The notes under the pieces were generated by a model. The model made no database searches. It saw only the letters and a list, made by a program, of their open reading frames with translations, and had not been told where the DNA came from. DNA of 64,000 nt from Paraburkholderia sp. BL9I2N2 (lineage in GTDB: Bacteria; Pseudomonadota; Gammaproteobacteria; Burkholderiales; Burkholderiaceae). Numbering within the stretch: the stretch's first letter is position 1; each line of letters starts with the position of its first letter. Both the position numbers and the translations under genes were made by a program. The stretch spans positions 930,001 to 994,000 of the forward strand of contig NZ_SMGP01000002.1 in the NCBI RefSeq assembly GCF_004339745.1. Direction: 5' to 3'. Shown in pieces: positions 33,035 through 42,618 of this stretch.

Positions 33035-34444
33035 ATGAAACTCAAAGCCAAGATTGTCCTGCTGGCGATCGTGCCCTTTCTGGCCGCCATCGCGAGCATC
33101 GAAATCGGTGTGCGCCAGGAAGCCACGGCGCTCGCCGAGACGCAGCACGCGACCACGCAGGCCGCGTACATGGCCAGCAAGGAGATCGAGCTCAAGCATT
33201 ACGTCGAACTCGCCACCACCGCGATCGCGCCGCTCTATAACGCTGGCCAGGACAATGCGCGCGACGACTCGATGCTGCGCATGCGCGCGCTCGATGTGCT
33301 GGAAAAAATGGACTTCGGCAAGGACGGCTATTTCTTCGTCTACGACATGCACGGCCGTTCGTTGATGCATCCGCGCGAGCCCGACCTCGTGGGGCGCGAC
33401 CTGTGGGAAATGCGCGACCGCGAAGGCACGCTGACGATCCAGCAACTGCTCGCCGCGGCCTCGCGCGGCGGCGGCTATGTGCGCTACCTGTGGCATCGTC
33501 CGTCGACGGGCAAGGTGGCCTCGAAACTCGGCTACGTGGTGCCGCTGGAGCGCTGGGGCTGGATGATCGGCACCGGCATCTATCTCGACGACGTGGACAG
33601 CACGCTCGCGCATATCGACGAGGGCGCGGCCGCCAACATCGATCGTACGATGAAATGGATCGACGCGATCGCCGTGGCCGGACTCGCCGTGATCGCGCTA
33701 TGCGCGCTCGTGCTCAACGTCACCGAATATCGCAGCGCGGACGCCAAGCTGAAGCGACTTGCGCAGCAGGTGGTGGAGTCGCAGGAAAACGAACGGGCGC
33801 GCCTGTCGCGTGAATTGCACGACGGCATCAGCCAGATGATGGTCTCCGTGAAGCTGCTGCTCGAATCCGCGCTGGCGCGCTTCGAGCGCAGCGAAGTGCG
33901 CGTGCCCGCGGCAGAGGCCGCGCTCACCACCAGCCTCACGCGGCTTGGCGACACCTTGCGCGAAGTACGGCGCATTTCCCATGCGCTGCGTCCGTCGATG
34001 CTGGACGATCTCGGTGTGGCGGCTGCGCTGGAGCAACTCTCGCGCGAACTCAGCGAGCAGTCGGGCATCGAGATCGGCTTCACGCAGATTGCCCACACGC
34101 ACGCGGCGGCTTTGCCCGACGCGGTCAACACCGTGCTGTTCCGGATCGCCCAGGAAGCGCTGACGAATATTGTGCGCCACGCGCAGGCGTCGAGCGCGGC
34201 GCTCGCGCTGGAAGTATCGAACGACGCCGTCACGCTGAACATCGCGGACAACGGATGCGGCTTCGACGTGGCGCATGCGTTCGTCGGCCGGCGCTCGGGC
34301 GTGGGTCTGCGCAATATGCGCGAACGGCTCGAAGCGCTGGGCGGCACGCTGTCGCTCAGTTCACAGGCCGGCCACACTCTCGTCACCGCACGCGTGCCGC
34401 TGGGATCGACCGAGCCGACATTGCCGGCCTTGCAGGAAACCTGA
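33035..34444 (+). CDS. Sensor histidine kinase with sCache sensor domain (NarX/UhpB-type core)
   Basis: The 469-residue membrane kinase has transmembrane segments at about residues 8-26 and 210-228. A periplasmic sCache domain lies between them (KDGYFFVYDMHGRSLMHP and LERWGWMIGTGIYLDD). A HisKA_3 dimerisation box contains RELHDGISQMMV (phosphoacceptor His). The HATPase_c part has ALTNIVRHAQAS and NGCGF with SGVGLRNMRERLEALGG. sCache domains bind small organic acids, which fits control of the neighbouring monocarboxylate transporter. It is coupled to the response regulator two bases downstream. Confidence 0.92.
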   Translation: MKLKAKIVLLAIVPFLAAIASIEIGVRQEATALAETQHATTQAAYMASKEIELKHYVELATTAIAPLYNAGQDNARDDSMLRMRALDVLEKMDFGKDGYFFVYDMHGRSLMHPREPDLVGRDLWEMRDREGTLTIQQLLAAASRGGGYVRYLWHRPSTGKVASKLGYVVPLERWGWMIGTGIYLDDVDSTLAHIDEGAAANIDRTMKWIDAIAVAGLAVIALCALVLNVTEYRSADAKLKRLAQQVVESQENERARLSRELHDGISQMMVSVKLLLESALARFERSEVRVPAAEAALTTSLTRLGDTLREVRRISHALRPSMLDDLGVAAALEQLSRELSEQSGIEIGFTQIAHTHAAALPDAVNTVLFRIAQEALTNIVRHAQASSAALALEVSNDAVTLNIADNGCGFDVAHAFVGRRSGVGLRNMRERLEALGGTLSLSSQAGHTLVTARVPLGSTEPTLPALQET

Positions 34445-34446
34445 CC

Positions 34447-35094
34447 ATGAACGACGCCTCACCCGCTATCGCCCGTCTGATTCTCGTCGACGATCATCCG
34501 CTCGTGCGCGACGGTTTGCGCGCACGGCTCGAAGCGGTGCGCAACCTCGAAGTGGTCGGCGAAGCGGGCAATGCGCAGGAAGCGCTCGCCCTCGCCGCGA
34601 GTGAGGAACCCCACCTAGTGCTGATGGATGTCGGCATGAACGGGATGAACGGCATCGCACTGGCCGGCATGTTTCATGAACGCTTCCCGGCGATTCGCGT
34701 GCTCATGCTGTCGATGCACGACAATCTCGAGTATGTGACCCAGGCGGTGCGCGCGGGCGCGAGCGGCTACGTGCTCAAAGATTCGCCCGCCACCGAAATC
34801 ATCCAGGCGATCGGCGCGGTGCTCGAAGGCAAACAGTTTTTCAGCGCGGGACTGGGCGCGCGTCTGATTCAGGCTTCGGCAACGCAGTCGCCCGTCGAGC
34901 GGCTCACGCCGCGTGAACGCGACATTCTCGACGCGCTCGCGGAGGGCCTGTCCAGCAAGCAGATCGCTCAGCGCAACGATCTCTCCGTGCGTACGGTGGA
35001 AACGCATCGGCTGAATCTGAAACGCAAGCTCGATATTGAAGGTCAGGCCGAGTTGATCAAGTTCGCAGTCGAGAATCGTCGCACGAGCCGGTAA
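34447..35094 (+). CDS. NarL/LuxR-family response regulator
   Basis: The 215-residue regulator has a receiver domain with D15/D16, phosphoacceptor D61 in LVLMDVGMNG and the KDSPATE lysine. A LuxR-type output domain follows, LTPRERDILDALAEGLSSKQIAQR and LSVRTVETHRLNLKRKL. ATG 34447 lies two bases after the kinase stop. With the sCache kinase it forms a pair like the MctSR system of Rhizobium leguminosarum; the palindrome at 32991-33016 is a plausible binding site. Confidence 0.92.
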   Translation: MNDASPAIARLILVDDHPLVRDGLRARLEAVRNLEVVGEAGNAQEALALAASEEPHLVLMDVGMNGMNGIALAGMFHERFPAIRVLMLSMHDNLEYVTQAVRAGASGYVLKDSPATEIIQAIGAVLEGKQFFSAGLGARLIQASATQSPVERLTPRERDILDALAEGLSSKQIAQRNDLSVRTVETHRLNLKRKLDIEGQAELIKFAVENRRTSR

Positions 35095-35207
35095 AAACCT
35101 GACTGACGCGAGTGCGCGATCGCAGCATAATTAGCACAGCATCCACTCGAACCACTGCCGTCGTTCCGTCTGATCTACTCAACGCCCGACACCTGGAGCT
35201 GATGAGG

Positions 35208-35750
35208 ATGAAACGTTCGATCCCATTGCGGCTAGCGAGTCTGCTGATCTGTTTCGCCGCTACTCACGCGCATGCCGAACCGGCGCGCGTCAATCGCGGC
35301 CACGATCCGTTCTTTCAGATCTCCAAAGCGATCGGCGACTGTCCGGTGCCTTTGGGCCCGCTCGAAACCGAGCAGGAATGGCTCGACGACAGCCATTACC
35401 GGATCGAGCGCGGCAATAGTTGCTGGGTGGAAGGCCGCTGCCGTTTGTCGAACGCCTATCTGTACGACGTGGAAATCGCCGACGCCGTGCAGCGACGCCT
35501 CACCAACATCAACTTCGCCACGCACTGGCGCGAACAGTCGACGCTCTGGCTGACGCTGCAACGCCGCTTCATCTACGTCGAAGGTTGCGTCGCGCCAGGT
35601 TTCGACAAGCAGGCCTTCCTCACCGAACTCGCGAAAACGGCGGACGTCGAGCGTGTGATCGACGACACGACCACCAATCCGCATGCCGCACAACTCCCCT
35701 ACAAAACGCTTGCGAATCCGGACAAGCCGGTACTCGATCCAGGCAACTAG
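35208..35750 (+). CDS. Exported BON-domain-like protein
   Basis: The 180-residue protein has a Sec signal (MKRSIPLRLASLLICFAATHAHAE). It is followed by FFQISKAIGDCPVPLGPLETEQEW and a pair of alpha/beta units, one ending VEGCVAPGFDKQAFLTELAKTADVERVIDD, resembling BON (OsmY/YraP) repeats. Four cysteines are present in the mature part. ATG 35208 has a GAGCTGATGAGG leader; an ATG at 35202 is an alternative. It probably acts in the periplasm; function unknown. Confidence 0.65.
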   Translation: MKRSIPLRLASLLICFAATHAHAEPARVNRGHDPFFQISKAIGDCPVPLGPLETEQEWLDDSHYRIERGNSCWVEGRCRLSNAYLYDVEIADAVQRRLTNINFATHWREQSTLWLTLQRRFIYVEGCVAPGFDKQAFLTELAKTADVERVIDDTTTNPHAAQLPYKTLANPDKPVLDPGN

Positions 35751-35909
35751 CCGTACACGCCGACGAGCGAAAGCAGCGCGCGCGTGATATCCGGTATCAC
35801 GCTGCAACGCCTATATCGGCGATCGAACATAGCAACGCAGAAATCGAACTTTGGGTGTTTCGACGTCATTGCTACCATCGGCGACCCGACATATCCGGTC
35901 ACGACAACA

Positions 35910-37856
35910 ATGACGACACAACGATCGCAGCGCCCTTCTCTTCGCCTTGGCATGATCGGCGCCGCCGTTGCCAGCCTCGTCGCACTCGCGTCGTGCGGCG
36001 ACGACAATCTGCCCGGCCCGACGCCCTCACCCGTAGCCGCGCAGAAACGCCCGAACATTCTGTACATCATGGCCGACGACCTCGGCTATTCCGACATCCA
36101 CGCGTTCGGCGGCGAGATCAACACGCCCAACCTCGACGCGCTCGTGCAATCGGGCCGCATCCTGACAAATCACCACACGGGCACCGTCTGCGCGATCACG
36201 CGTTCCATGCTGATTTCCGGCACCGACCACCATCTGGTCGGCGAGGGCACCATGGGTGTGCCGACCGATGAGCGCAAAGGCCTGCCGGGCTACGAGGGTT
36301 ATCTGAACGACCGCGCGCTCTCCGTTGCGCAGCTGCTGAAGGACGGCGGTTATCACACGTATATGGCCGGCAAATGGCATATCGGCTCGGGCATTGTCGG
36401 CAGCACGACGGGCGGTGGGCAGACGCCCGACCAATGGGGCTTCGAACACAGCTATGCATTGCTCGGCGGCGCCGCGACCAATCACTTCGCGCACGAACCG
36501 GCGAACTCGCAGAACTACACCGAAGACGGCAAATACGTGCAGCCCGGTCAGCCGGGACAACCGGGCGGCGCGGGCGGCAGCCCCGCGGTGTTCTATTCGA
36601 CCGACTTCTACACGCAGCGCCTGATCTCGTACATCGACTCGAACAAGGGCGACGGCAAGCCGTTCTTCGCCTATGCGGCCTACACGTCGCCGCATTGGCC
36701 GCTGCAAGTACCCGAGCCTTATCTGCATAACTACGCCGGCAAATACGACGCCGGTTACGACGCGATCCGCAACGCGCGCATTGCGCGGCAAAAGGCGCTC
36801 GGCATCATCCCGAACGACTTCGTGCCGTACGGCGGCGCGTCGGAAACGCTCGCCGCGGCCGCGGCCACCGCGAACAACGGCACGGTGAACGCGAAGTACG
36901 TGAGCGCCGTGCATAGCGCGGCGCAAGGCTATACCGACTATGGTCCGGGCACGGTGAACAAGACGTGGGCGAGCCTCTCGCCCGCCGAGAAGAAGGCCCA
37001 GGCGCGCTACATGGAAATCTACGCGGGCATGGTCGAAAACCTCGACCACAACATCGGCCTGCTGATCCAGCATCTGAAGGATATCGGCGAGTACGACAAC
37101 ACGTTCATCATGTTCCAGTCGGATAACGGCGCGGAAGGCTGGCCGATCGACTCCGGCGCCGACCCGACCGCGACCGATACCGCCAACGCCGCCGACCCGG
37201 TTTATTCGGCACTCGGCACCGACAACGGCAAGCAGAACGCGCAACGTCTGCAGTACGGCTTGCGCTGGGCCGAAGTGAGCGCCACGCCGTTCCGTCTGAC
37301 CAAGGGCTACTCGGGCGAAGGTGGCGTATCCACGCCGTTGATCGTGCATCTGCCAGGTCAGACCACGCAGAAGCCGACGCTGCGTGACTTCACGCACGTG
37401 ACCGACAACACCGCAACGTTCCTCGCCGTCGCGCAGATTCCTCCGCCCACGCAGGCCGCGCCGGCGCTCATCAATACGCTGACCGGCGTCGATCAGAACA
37501 AGGGCAAGGTGGTCTATAACAATCGCTACGTGTATCCGGTGACCGGACAGTCGCTGTTGCCATTGCTGAACGATCAGGCCACGAGCGCCGTGCACACCGC
37601 ATCGTTCGGCGACGAAGCCTACGGCCGCGGCTATCTGCGCAGCGCCGACGGCCGCTGGAAAGCGCTGTGGACGGAACCGCCGCTCGGTCCCGTGGACGGT
37701 CATTGGCAACTGTTCGACATGAGCGCCGACCGTGGCGAAACGCAGGACGTCTCGACGCAGAATCCCTCGGTGATCGACGGTCTCGTGCAGCAGTGGAACA
37801 GCTATATGAGCAGCGTCGGCGGCGTCGAACCGTTGCGTCCGCGCGGTTACTACTGA
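35910..37856 (+). CDS. Sulfatase lipoprotein with non-standard C-A-I-T-R active-site core
   Basis: The 648-residue protein has a lipoprotein signal with lipobox-like LASC (ALASCGDD). It keeps sulfatase motifs: metal-binding RPNILYIMADDLGYSD, the GKWHIG element, and FQSDNGAEGW with the second Asp-Asn pair. The formylglycine site is C94 in TVCAITRSML. The usual core is C/S-x-P/A-x-R, so the third position here is Ile. The next gene is a formylglycine-generating enzyme, so the site is presumably still matured. The ATG at 35910 gives a proper signal peptide; an upstream start at 35784 would hide it. It likely cleaves sulfate esters in the envelope. Confidence 0.88.
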   Translation: MTTQRSQRPSLRLGMIGAAVASLVALASCGDDNLPGPTPSPVAAQKRPNILYIMADDLGYSDIHAFGGEINTPNLDALVQSGRILTNHHTGTVCAITRSMLISGTDHHLVGEGTMGVPTDERKGLPGYEGYLNDRALSVAQLLKDGGYHTYMAGKWHIGSGIVGSTTGGGQTPDQWGFEHSYALLGGAATNHFAHEPANSQNYTEDGKYVQPGQPGQPGGAGGSPAVFYSTDFYTQRLISYIDSNKGDGKPFFAYAAYTSPHWPLQVPEPYLHNYAGKYDAGYDAIRNARIARQKALGIIPNDFVPYGGASETLAAAAATANNGTVNAKYVSAVHSAAQGYTDYGPGTVNKTWASLSPAEKKAQARYMEIYAGMVENLDHNIGLLIQHLKDIGEYDNTFIMFQSDNGAEGWPIDSGADPTATDTANAADPVYSALGTDNGKQNAQRLQYGLRWAEVSATPFRLTKGYSGEGGVSTPLIVHLPGQTTQKPTLRDFTHVTDNTATFLAVAQIPPPTQAAPALINTLTGVDQNKGKVVYNNRYVYPVTGQSLLPLLNDQATSAVHTASFGDEAYGRGYLRSADGRWKALWTEPPLGPVDGHWQLFDMSADRGETQDVSTQNPSVIDGLVQQWNSYMSSVGGVEPLRPRGYY

Positions 37857-37863
37857 GCACGCA

Positions 37864-38946
37864 ATGACCGTCAGATTCAAGCTCAAAAGCAACGCGGCGC
37901 TGTACGGCGTCTACGCGGCGATCGCCACGGTCGCCTTCGCCGCTGCATTTACCGCCGCGACGGCCGCTTCGGCGGTCTTTAGCGGCGGCAAACAAGGGGC
38001 GTTCGACGAACTCAATGCATCGCGTCCGTTGGCCGCGCTCGGCTCCGAGCGGCAATGCGAGCGTTACGCCGGCCTGCCTTCGCGCTGGCGCGACGATCCG
38101 AAAGCCGGCATGGTGCATCTGCATGGCGGTGATTTCGTGTTCGGCAGCAAGCTCGGTTATGAAGACGAGCGTCCGGCCGGCGACGGCAAGACGCTCGTCG
38201 CGGGCTTCTGGATCGATCAGACCGATGTGACGAATGCGCAGTTCGCGGCATTCGTGAAGGCCACGGGCTACGTCAGCGATTCGGAGCGCCAAGGCGGCGC
38301 CGTGGTATTTCATACGCCGACACGCGACGAGATGAATACACGCGATCTCGCGTGGTGGACGTGGGTGAAAGGCGCCGCGTGGAATCATCCCACCGGACCC
38401 GGCAGCACGCTCGAAGGCCGCATGAACCAGCCGGTGACGATGGTCACGCAGGCCGATGCGCTCGCCTACGCGCGCTGGCTGGGCCGCGATCTGCCCACCG
38501 AAGCCGAATGGGAATACGCGGGCAAGGCGGGCCGCGAAGGCGCGGAGCTCGACACTGCGCCGCGCGATGATCACGGCAAACCGGGCGCGAATTACTGGCA
38601 AGGTGTGTTTCCCGTGCTCAACACGAATGAGGACGGTCACGTCGGCCTCGCGCCCGTCGGCTGCTATGCCGCCAACGATTTCAAGCTCTACGACATGATC
38701 GGCAATGCGTGGGAATGGACCAAGGATGCTTATAGCGGTCCGCACCAGTCCCACACCAATGGCGATACCGCGGCGGTCGCGCCGCTCAGCCGCAAACACG
38801 ACACGCCGATGGTCATCAAAGGCGGCTCGTTCCTATGCTCGCGCGACTATTGCGTGCGCTATCGGGCGGCATCGCGCGAACAGCAGGAAGCGGATTTGCC
38901 GGCGTCGCATATTGGTTTTCGCACGGTGTTGAGGGACGCGTCATGA
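37864..38946 (+). CDS. Formylglycine-generating enzyme (SUMF1-type sulfatase maturase)
   Basis: The 360-residue protein has an N-terminal membrane anchor or signal (YGVYAAIATVAFAAAFTAATAASAVF) and then the FGE-sulfatase domain. It has FWIDQTDVTNAQFAAFVKATGY, LPTEAEWEYAGKAGREG, DMIGNAWEWTKDAY, VIKGGSFLCSRDYCVRYRAASR and ASHIGFRTV. The catalytic cysteine pair C325 and C330 has the five-residue spacing of the aerobic copper FGE. It oxidises the sulfatase cysteine to formylglycine. It starts seven bases after the sulfatase stop, and its anchor suggests it acts outside the cytoplasm. Confidence 0.92.
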   Translation: MTVRFKLKSNAALYGVYAAIATVAFAAAFTAATAASAVFSGGKQGAFDELNASRPLAALGSERQCERYAGLPSRWRDDPKAGMVHLHGGDFVFGSKLGYEDERPAGDGKTLVAGFWIDQTDVTNAQFAAFVKATGYVSDSERQGGAVVFHTPTRDEMNTRDLAWWTWVKGAAWNHPTGPGSTLEGRMNQPVTMVTQADALAYARWLGRDLPTEAEWEYAGKAGREGAELDTAPRDDHGKPGANYWQGVFPVLNTNEDGHVGLAPVGCYAANDFKLYDMIGNAWEWTKDAYSGPHQSHTNGDTAAVAPLSRKHDTPMVIKGGSFLCSRDYCVRYRAASREQQEADLPASHIGFRTVLRDAS

Positions 38947-39737
38947 AGTCACGGTTATTCGCAACGGCCGTGCTGCTGGTCGCCGCTTCGATGGTTCAGC
39001 ACGTGCAAGCTGCCGCGTCGCAAGTCATCAAGGTAGGTGTGAGTGCGGGCGCGCATGCCGAGATCATGGACGAGGTGCGCCGCGTCGCCGCCAGTCGCGG
39101 ACTCACGCTCGACGTGGTCGTATTTGATCAGCCCGAGCGTATCGACGCCGCGCTTGCCGCGAAGCAGATCGACGCGGCGAGTTTCGAAGACGAGCCACGC
39201 TTCGACGCACAGCGCAAACAGCACGGCTTTGCGCTCGCGAGCGTCGCCACCACGGTGACGTTTCCCATCGCCTTGTACTCGCGCAAACTGACGAACCTTG
39301 GCCAACTGCAACGCGGCGCGACGATCGCCATTCCGGACGACCGGGAAGGCACGGCGCGTGCCTTGATCCTGCTGCAGAACTTCACGCTGCTGACGTTCAA
39401 GGACACGGCTGGCCTGCACGCGACGCTCGCCGACATCACGAGCAACCGGCTGAATCTGCGGATCCGCCAGGTGCCGCGCGCACGTCTATTCGACACATTG
39501 AACAGCGTGGCCTTCGCCGTGATCGATAGCGACGACGCGGCGCGCGCGGGTCTTTACCCGGCGCGCGACAGCCTCGGTCTCGAAGATGCCCGCTCGCCTT
39601 ACGCCAACGTGTTGACGGTGCGCGATTCCGACCGCGCTCGGCCTTGGGTTGCGCAACTGGTGGCGGCTTACCATTCGAACGACGTCGCGCGTTTCATTCT
39701 GACGCGCTATCAGGACTCGGTGCGCCGGCCGTGGTGA
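38943..39737 (+). CDS. MetQ/NlpA-like ABC transporter substrate-binding protein
   Basis: The 264-residue protein has a signal peptide (about 23 residues, ending VQAAAS, no lipobox). The NlpA/MetQ fold follows: VIKVGVSAGAHAEIMDEVRRVAASRGL, VFDQPERIDAALAAKQIDAASF and RGATIAIPDDREGTARALILLQNF. Start ATG 38943 overlaps the FGE stop by four bases. It may bind a sulfur-containing ligand (methionine, taurine or similar), matching the sulfatase context. No ATPase or permease gene is nearby, so it would have to work with a transporter elsewhere. Confidence 0.85.
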   Translation: MKSRLFATAVLLVAASMVQHVQAAASQVIKVGVSAGAHAEIMDEVRRVAASRGLTLDVVVFDQPERIDAALAAKQIDAASFEDEPRFDAQRKQHGFALASVATTVTFPIALYSRKLTNLGQLQRGATIAIPDDREGTARALILLQNFTLLTFKDTAGLHATLADITSNRLNLRIRQVPRARLFDTLNSVAFAVIDSDDAARAGLYPARDSLGLEDARSPYANVLTVRDSDRARPWVAQLVAAYHSNDVARFILTRYQDSVRRPW

Positions 39738-40687
39738 ACGCTTTCTCGTTCGCGTGCACGGCGTGCGGCAAGTGCTGCAATAGTCCGCCGGCCATGTCGT
39801 TACCCGAGCTGTTCCGGCATCGCGACCGGTTCATCGGCTGCCTTGCGATCGGCCGCGTACCGCGCAGGCGCATCGGTGAGCGGGTGCGCGTCGGCGGGCA
39901 CGAAGCCGTGCTCGACGAGGCGGATATCGCCGCCTTCGAATCGATCGCGGACACGCTGCTCCATCACGCGGGCGACACCTTCAGCATCATGACGCAGGGC
40001 TACGATTACCCTTCTCTGGCGCGCTGTCCCGCGCTCGCCGATGATGGACGCTGTGCGATCCATCTGAACGGCAAGCCGGTCACGTGTGAAGTCGTGCCGC
40101 TCGATCCGCTCGTGCCGGATACGCTGCAACATCTCGTACTGGCAGGCCGCAATCAGAGCGCCTCGTACCTGGGCGCCGACTGCATTCAGGAAGGTGAACG
40201 CGCGGACGCCGCACTAATGACAGCAGACGGCGAGATAAAGGACGCGAATGCGAGGGACGCGTTGGCGCGTCGCCGCCGCGCGCTCGAAAGAGAACGTGAG
40301 GTGTGGGGCCGTGCAGTATTCGAATCGCTGCGTAAAGATCTTTTCGACTCGCCCGCCGCGTTGGCGCGTATTCCGCCGCGCGGCTTTCTGACGATCTCGA
40401 TCGTGCCGGCGCTGTTGGCCGTGGCCAGTACTTCCGCGCGCTGTCGCCAGTTGTGTCTCGACTATATCGACAGCCAACTCGCGTTGATCGACCGCAGTAT
40501 TGAGCAAGCGCTTTTGCGCCGCCGCCTGGACGATCGTCCGGTAACTCAGGAATTGCGCGGATTCGCTCATGCGTATCAACGCGCACAAACGCTTCTTGGC
40601 ACACCACTCCCTGCCATGGAAGTGGAAAGCGGCACTCCCTCTTCTCTATCACCTATCGAAGCCTATCTCTCTGGCGCAGATCGGTAA
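39734..40687 (+). CDS. YkgJ-family cysteine-cluster protein
   Basis: The 317-residue protein has a CxxCxxCC cluster at its N-terminus (CTACGKCC), followed by CPALADDGRCAIHLNGKPVTCEVVP. That is the YkgJ-type zinc/iron cysteine cluster (CxxxCxxCC family). A long C-terminal helical region follows. GTG start 39734 overlaps the MetQ-like stop, so it is the last gene of the sulfatase operon. The cluster may bind Fe-S or Zn; the family role is unknown. Its linkage to the sulfatase group suggests a part in sulfur handling or in the redox state of the cluster. Confidence 0.85.
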   Translation: MNAFSFACTACGKCCNSPPAMSLPELFRHRDRFIGCLAIGRVPRRRIGERVRVGGHEAVLDEADIAAFESIADTLLHHAGDTFSIMTQGYDYPSLARCPALADDGRCAIHLNGKPVTCEVVPLDPLVPDTLQHLVLAGRNQSASYLGADCIQEGERADAALMTADGEIKDANARDALARRRRALEREREVWGRAVFESLRKDLFDSPAALARIPPRGFLTISIVPALLAVASTSARCRQLCLDYIDSQLALIDRSIEQALLRRRLDDRPVTQELRGFAHAYQRAQTLLGTPLPAMEVESGTPSSLSPIEAYLSGADR

Positions 40688-40699
40688 TCAAAAGAATCG

Positions 40700-41962
40700 T
40701 CAGAGTTGCGTATCCAGCAGCGGCACGAACTTTTCGATCAGCTTTTCCGTAAAGGGCCGGTGCATCCATGCTTCGAGCGTGACCTGCTGCGACTTCTTTA
40801 GATCCTCCGCAAAAACGGCGGTTTGCTGCTTCGCGAAGTCGCGGTCGTAGATGTTCAGATTCGCTTCGTCGTTGAGCTTGAACGAACGATTATCGAAATT
40901 GGTCGAGCCGACCGAAACCAGGTATTCGTCCACCACCAGCAATTTGCAGTGAAACATGGTCGGCTGATACTCGTACATTTCCACGCCCGCTCTGAGCAGA
41001 TCGCCCCAGCACGCGCGCGACGCTTCGCGCACGGTATGCGTGTCGATCCGTTTGCCGGGCATGATGATCTGCACTTTCACGCCGCGTTTCGCCGCCTCGA
41101 CAATCGCGTTGATGGTCAGCTTGTCGGGAACGAAATAGGCACTCGCCAGATGAATGGAATGCGTCGCCGCCGTGATCGCCATCAGATACATTAACTGCAT
41201 GTCGTCGCTGCCGCCCGAGGGCGAGCTGCTGAACATATGCGCGAGGCCGTCGCCCATTGACTCGACATCGGGAAAATAGCCGGGACCGTGCAGCACATTG
41301 CCGGTTGCCTTGACCCAGTTGTCCATGAATACGGCCTGCATATGGCCGACCACCGGACCCGCCACGCGGAAATGCGTATCGCGCCAATGCTTTTCATTCT
41401 GTGCGTGGCCGGTCCACTCCGGCGCAATACCCACACCACCTGTAAAGCCGATATGCCCGTCGATCACCAGCAGTTTGCGGTGCGTGCGATCGTTCATGCG
41501 GCCAAGGCCGGTCCAATGGGGCTTGTGATACTGAATCACTTCCGCGCCGGCATCGCGAAGCAGATCCAGATAGCGCTTGTCCATTTTCGACGAGCCGACC
41601 CAGTCGAGCAGCACATGCACCGCGATGCCTTCGCGCGCTTTATCCGCGAGTGCCTGCGCAATCTGCTCGCCAATCTCGCCGGACCAGTAGATGAAAGTTT
41701 CAAACGTGATCGTTTGCCGTGCGGAACGGATGCCTTCCAGCATCGAAGGAAAAATGTGGTCGCCGTTCAGCAGCATCTCGAAGCGATTGCCCGAGATGAC
41801 GGGCGGCCCGAGCAGCAAACCCATCGAGCGAAGGAATTGCGGATCGTCGCTCGCATAAAGGCGTTCGATCTTGTGTTCGATCTTCTTCTCGCCGCTCGAT
41901 AAATTGGCAATCACCAAGATGATGACGAGCGTGACGAAGGCGGTAATGGAAATCGTCAGCAT
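40700..41962 (-). CDS. cls: Cardiolipin synthase (phospholipase-D superfamily)
   Basis: The 420-residue inner-membrane enzyme makes cardiolipin from phosphatidylglycerol. It has an N-terminal hydrophobic helix (ITAFVTLVIILVIANL). The two HKD motifs read HRKLLVIDGHIGFTGG and HCKLLVVDEYLVSVGSTN with the following acidic residues. ATG 41962 is chosen because upstream codons lack the membrane segment. This is one of usually several Cls paralogues, so the number is not given. Convergent with the YkgJ gene, separated by 12 bases. Confidence 0.88.
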   Translation of the reverse strand: MLTISITAFVTLVIILVIANLSSGEKKIEHKIERLYASDDPQFLRSMGLLLGPPVISGNRFEMLLNGDHIFPSMLEGIRSARQTITFETFIYWSGEIGEQIAQALADKAREGIAVHVLLDWVGSSKMDKRYLDLLRDAGAEVIQYHKPHWTGLGRMNDRTHRKLLVIDGHIGFTGGVGIAPEWTGHAQNEKHWRDTHFRVAGPVVGHMQAVFMDNWVKATGNVLHGPGYFPDVESMGDGLAHMFSSSPSGGSDDMQLMYLMAITAATHSIHLASAYFVPDKLTINAIVEAAKRGVKVQIIMPGKRIDTHTVREASRACWGDLLRAGVEMYEYQPTMFHCKLLVVDEYLVSVGSTNFDNRSFKLNDEANLNIYDRDFAKQQTAVFAEDLKKSQQVTLEAWMHRPFTEKLIEKFVPLLDTQL

Positions 41963-42110
41963 GCGTGGCCTCGATGCTAATCGGCGGGACGCGTCGGATG
42001 CGCGTCCTGCGGTTTGACGAAGACTCCGGGCCTCAGCCCCGGCTGTTACGACGAACGCAGGACGCATTGCGCGTGCCCGTTGCAGGCCCGCACCTTGCTA
42101 CTCGACCTCA

Positions 42111-42596
42111 TTACCTGACCAGCGAGAACGCTTCCCGGATGGCTATTTCACCCGCGCCATAGACACCGACCACCGTATAGTCCGACGCTACGCATTCGAA
42201 TGTGGACTGCTGAAACGTGATGAGAAAATGGCGCTGCGCGGGTCCCGTCGATGCGACCGCCGCAAGCTCGGCGGCAAGCGACGAATTCATGACTTCATGT
42301 ACCGAGTAGCTAGTGAGACCCTGCGAGGCGAGTGGATGGATCTCGAGATCGCCGTCGCCGGGCGGACCCAGGCGATGAAATACCGTGTCCGGAAATAGCA
42401 CGGCGCAAAATGGGTCGTCGTCGGGATCGAATGGTCCGAACCGTTCAAAGTCGGATTCCGCAATCGGATAAGAGAGAATGACCCGGCGGTCACTCGCGAC
42501 GATGAAGGGTTCGCCGGCATCTTCTGCCGGATGAGGAACGGAGTCCAGCAGGACGACCTGGTCTTCCTGCTGGGTTGTTTCAAGCGTACTGGTCAT
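42111..42596 (-). CDS. Conserved hypothetical protein
   Basis: The 161-residue acidic protein has no signal peptide and no membrane helix. It includes DRRVILSYPIAESDFERFGPFDPDDDPFCAVLFPDTVFHRLG and YTVVGVYGAGEIAIREAFSL. No family I can name matches. It lies just downstream of the H-NS-like gene on the same strand, 22 bases away. Function unknown. Confidence 0.7.
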   Translation of the reverse strand: MTSTLETTQQEDQVVLLDSVPHPAEDAGEPFIVASDRRVILSYPIAESDFERFGPFDPDDDPFCAVLFPDTVFHRLGPPGDGDLEIHPLASQGLTSYSVHEVMNSSLAAELAAVASTGPAQRHFLITFQQSTFECVASDYTVVGVYGAGEIAIREAFSLVR

Positions 42597-42618
42597 CTAC
42601 TTCACGACTCGGTTACGC

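Noticed and set aside
36027..37892. Long minus-strand frame opposite the sulfatase
   Set aside because: It is antisense to a gene with clear sulfatase motifs and a lipoprotein signal, and it has no domain of its own.
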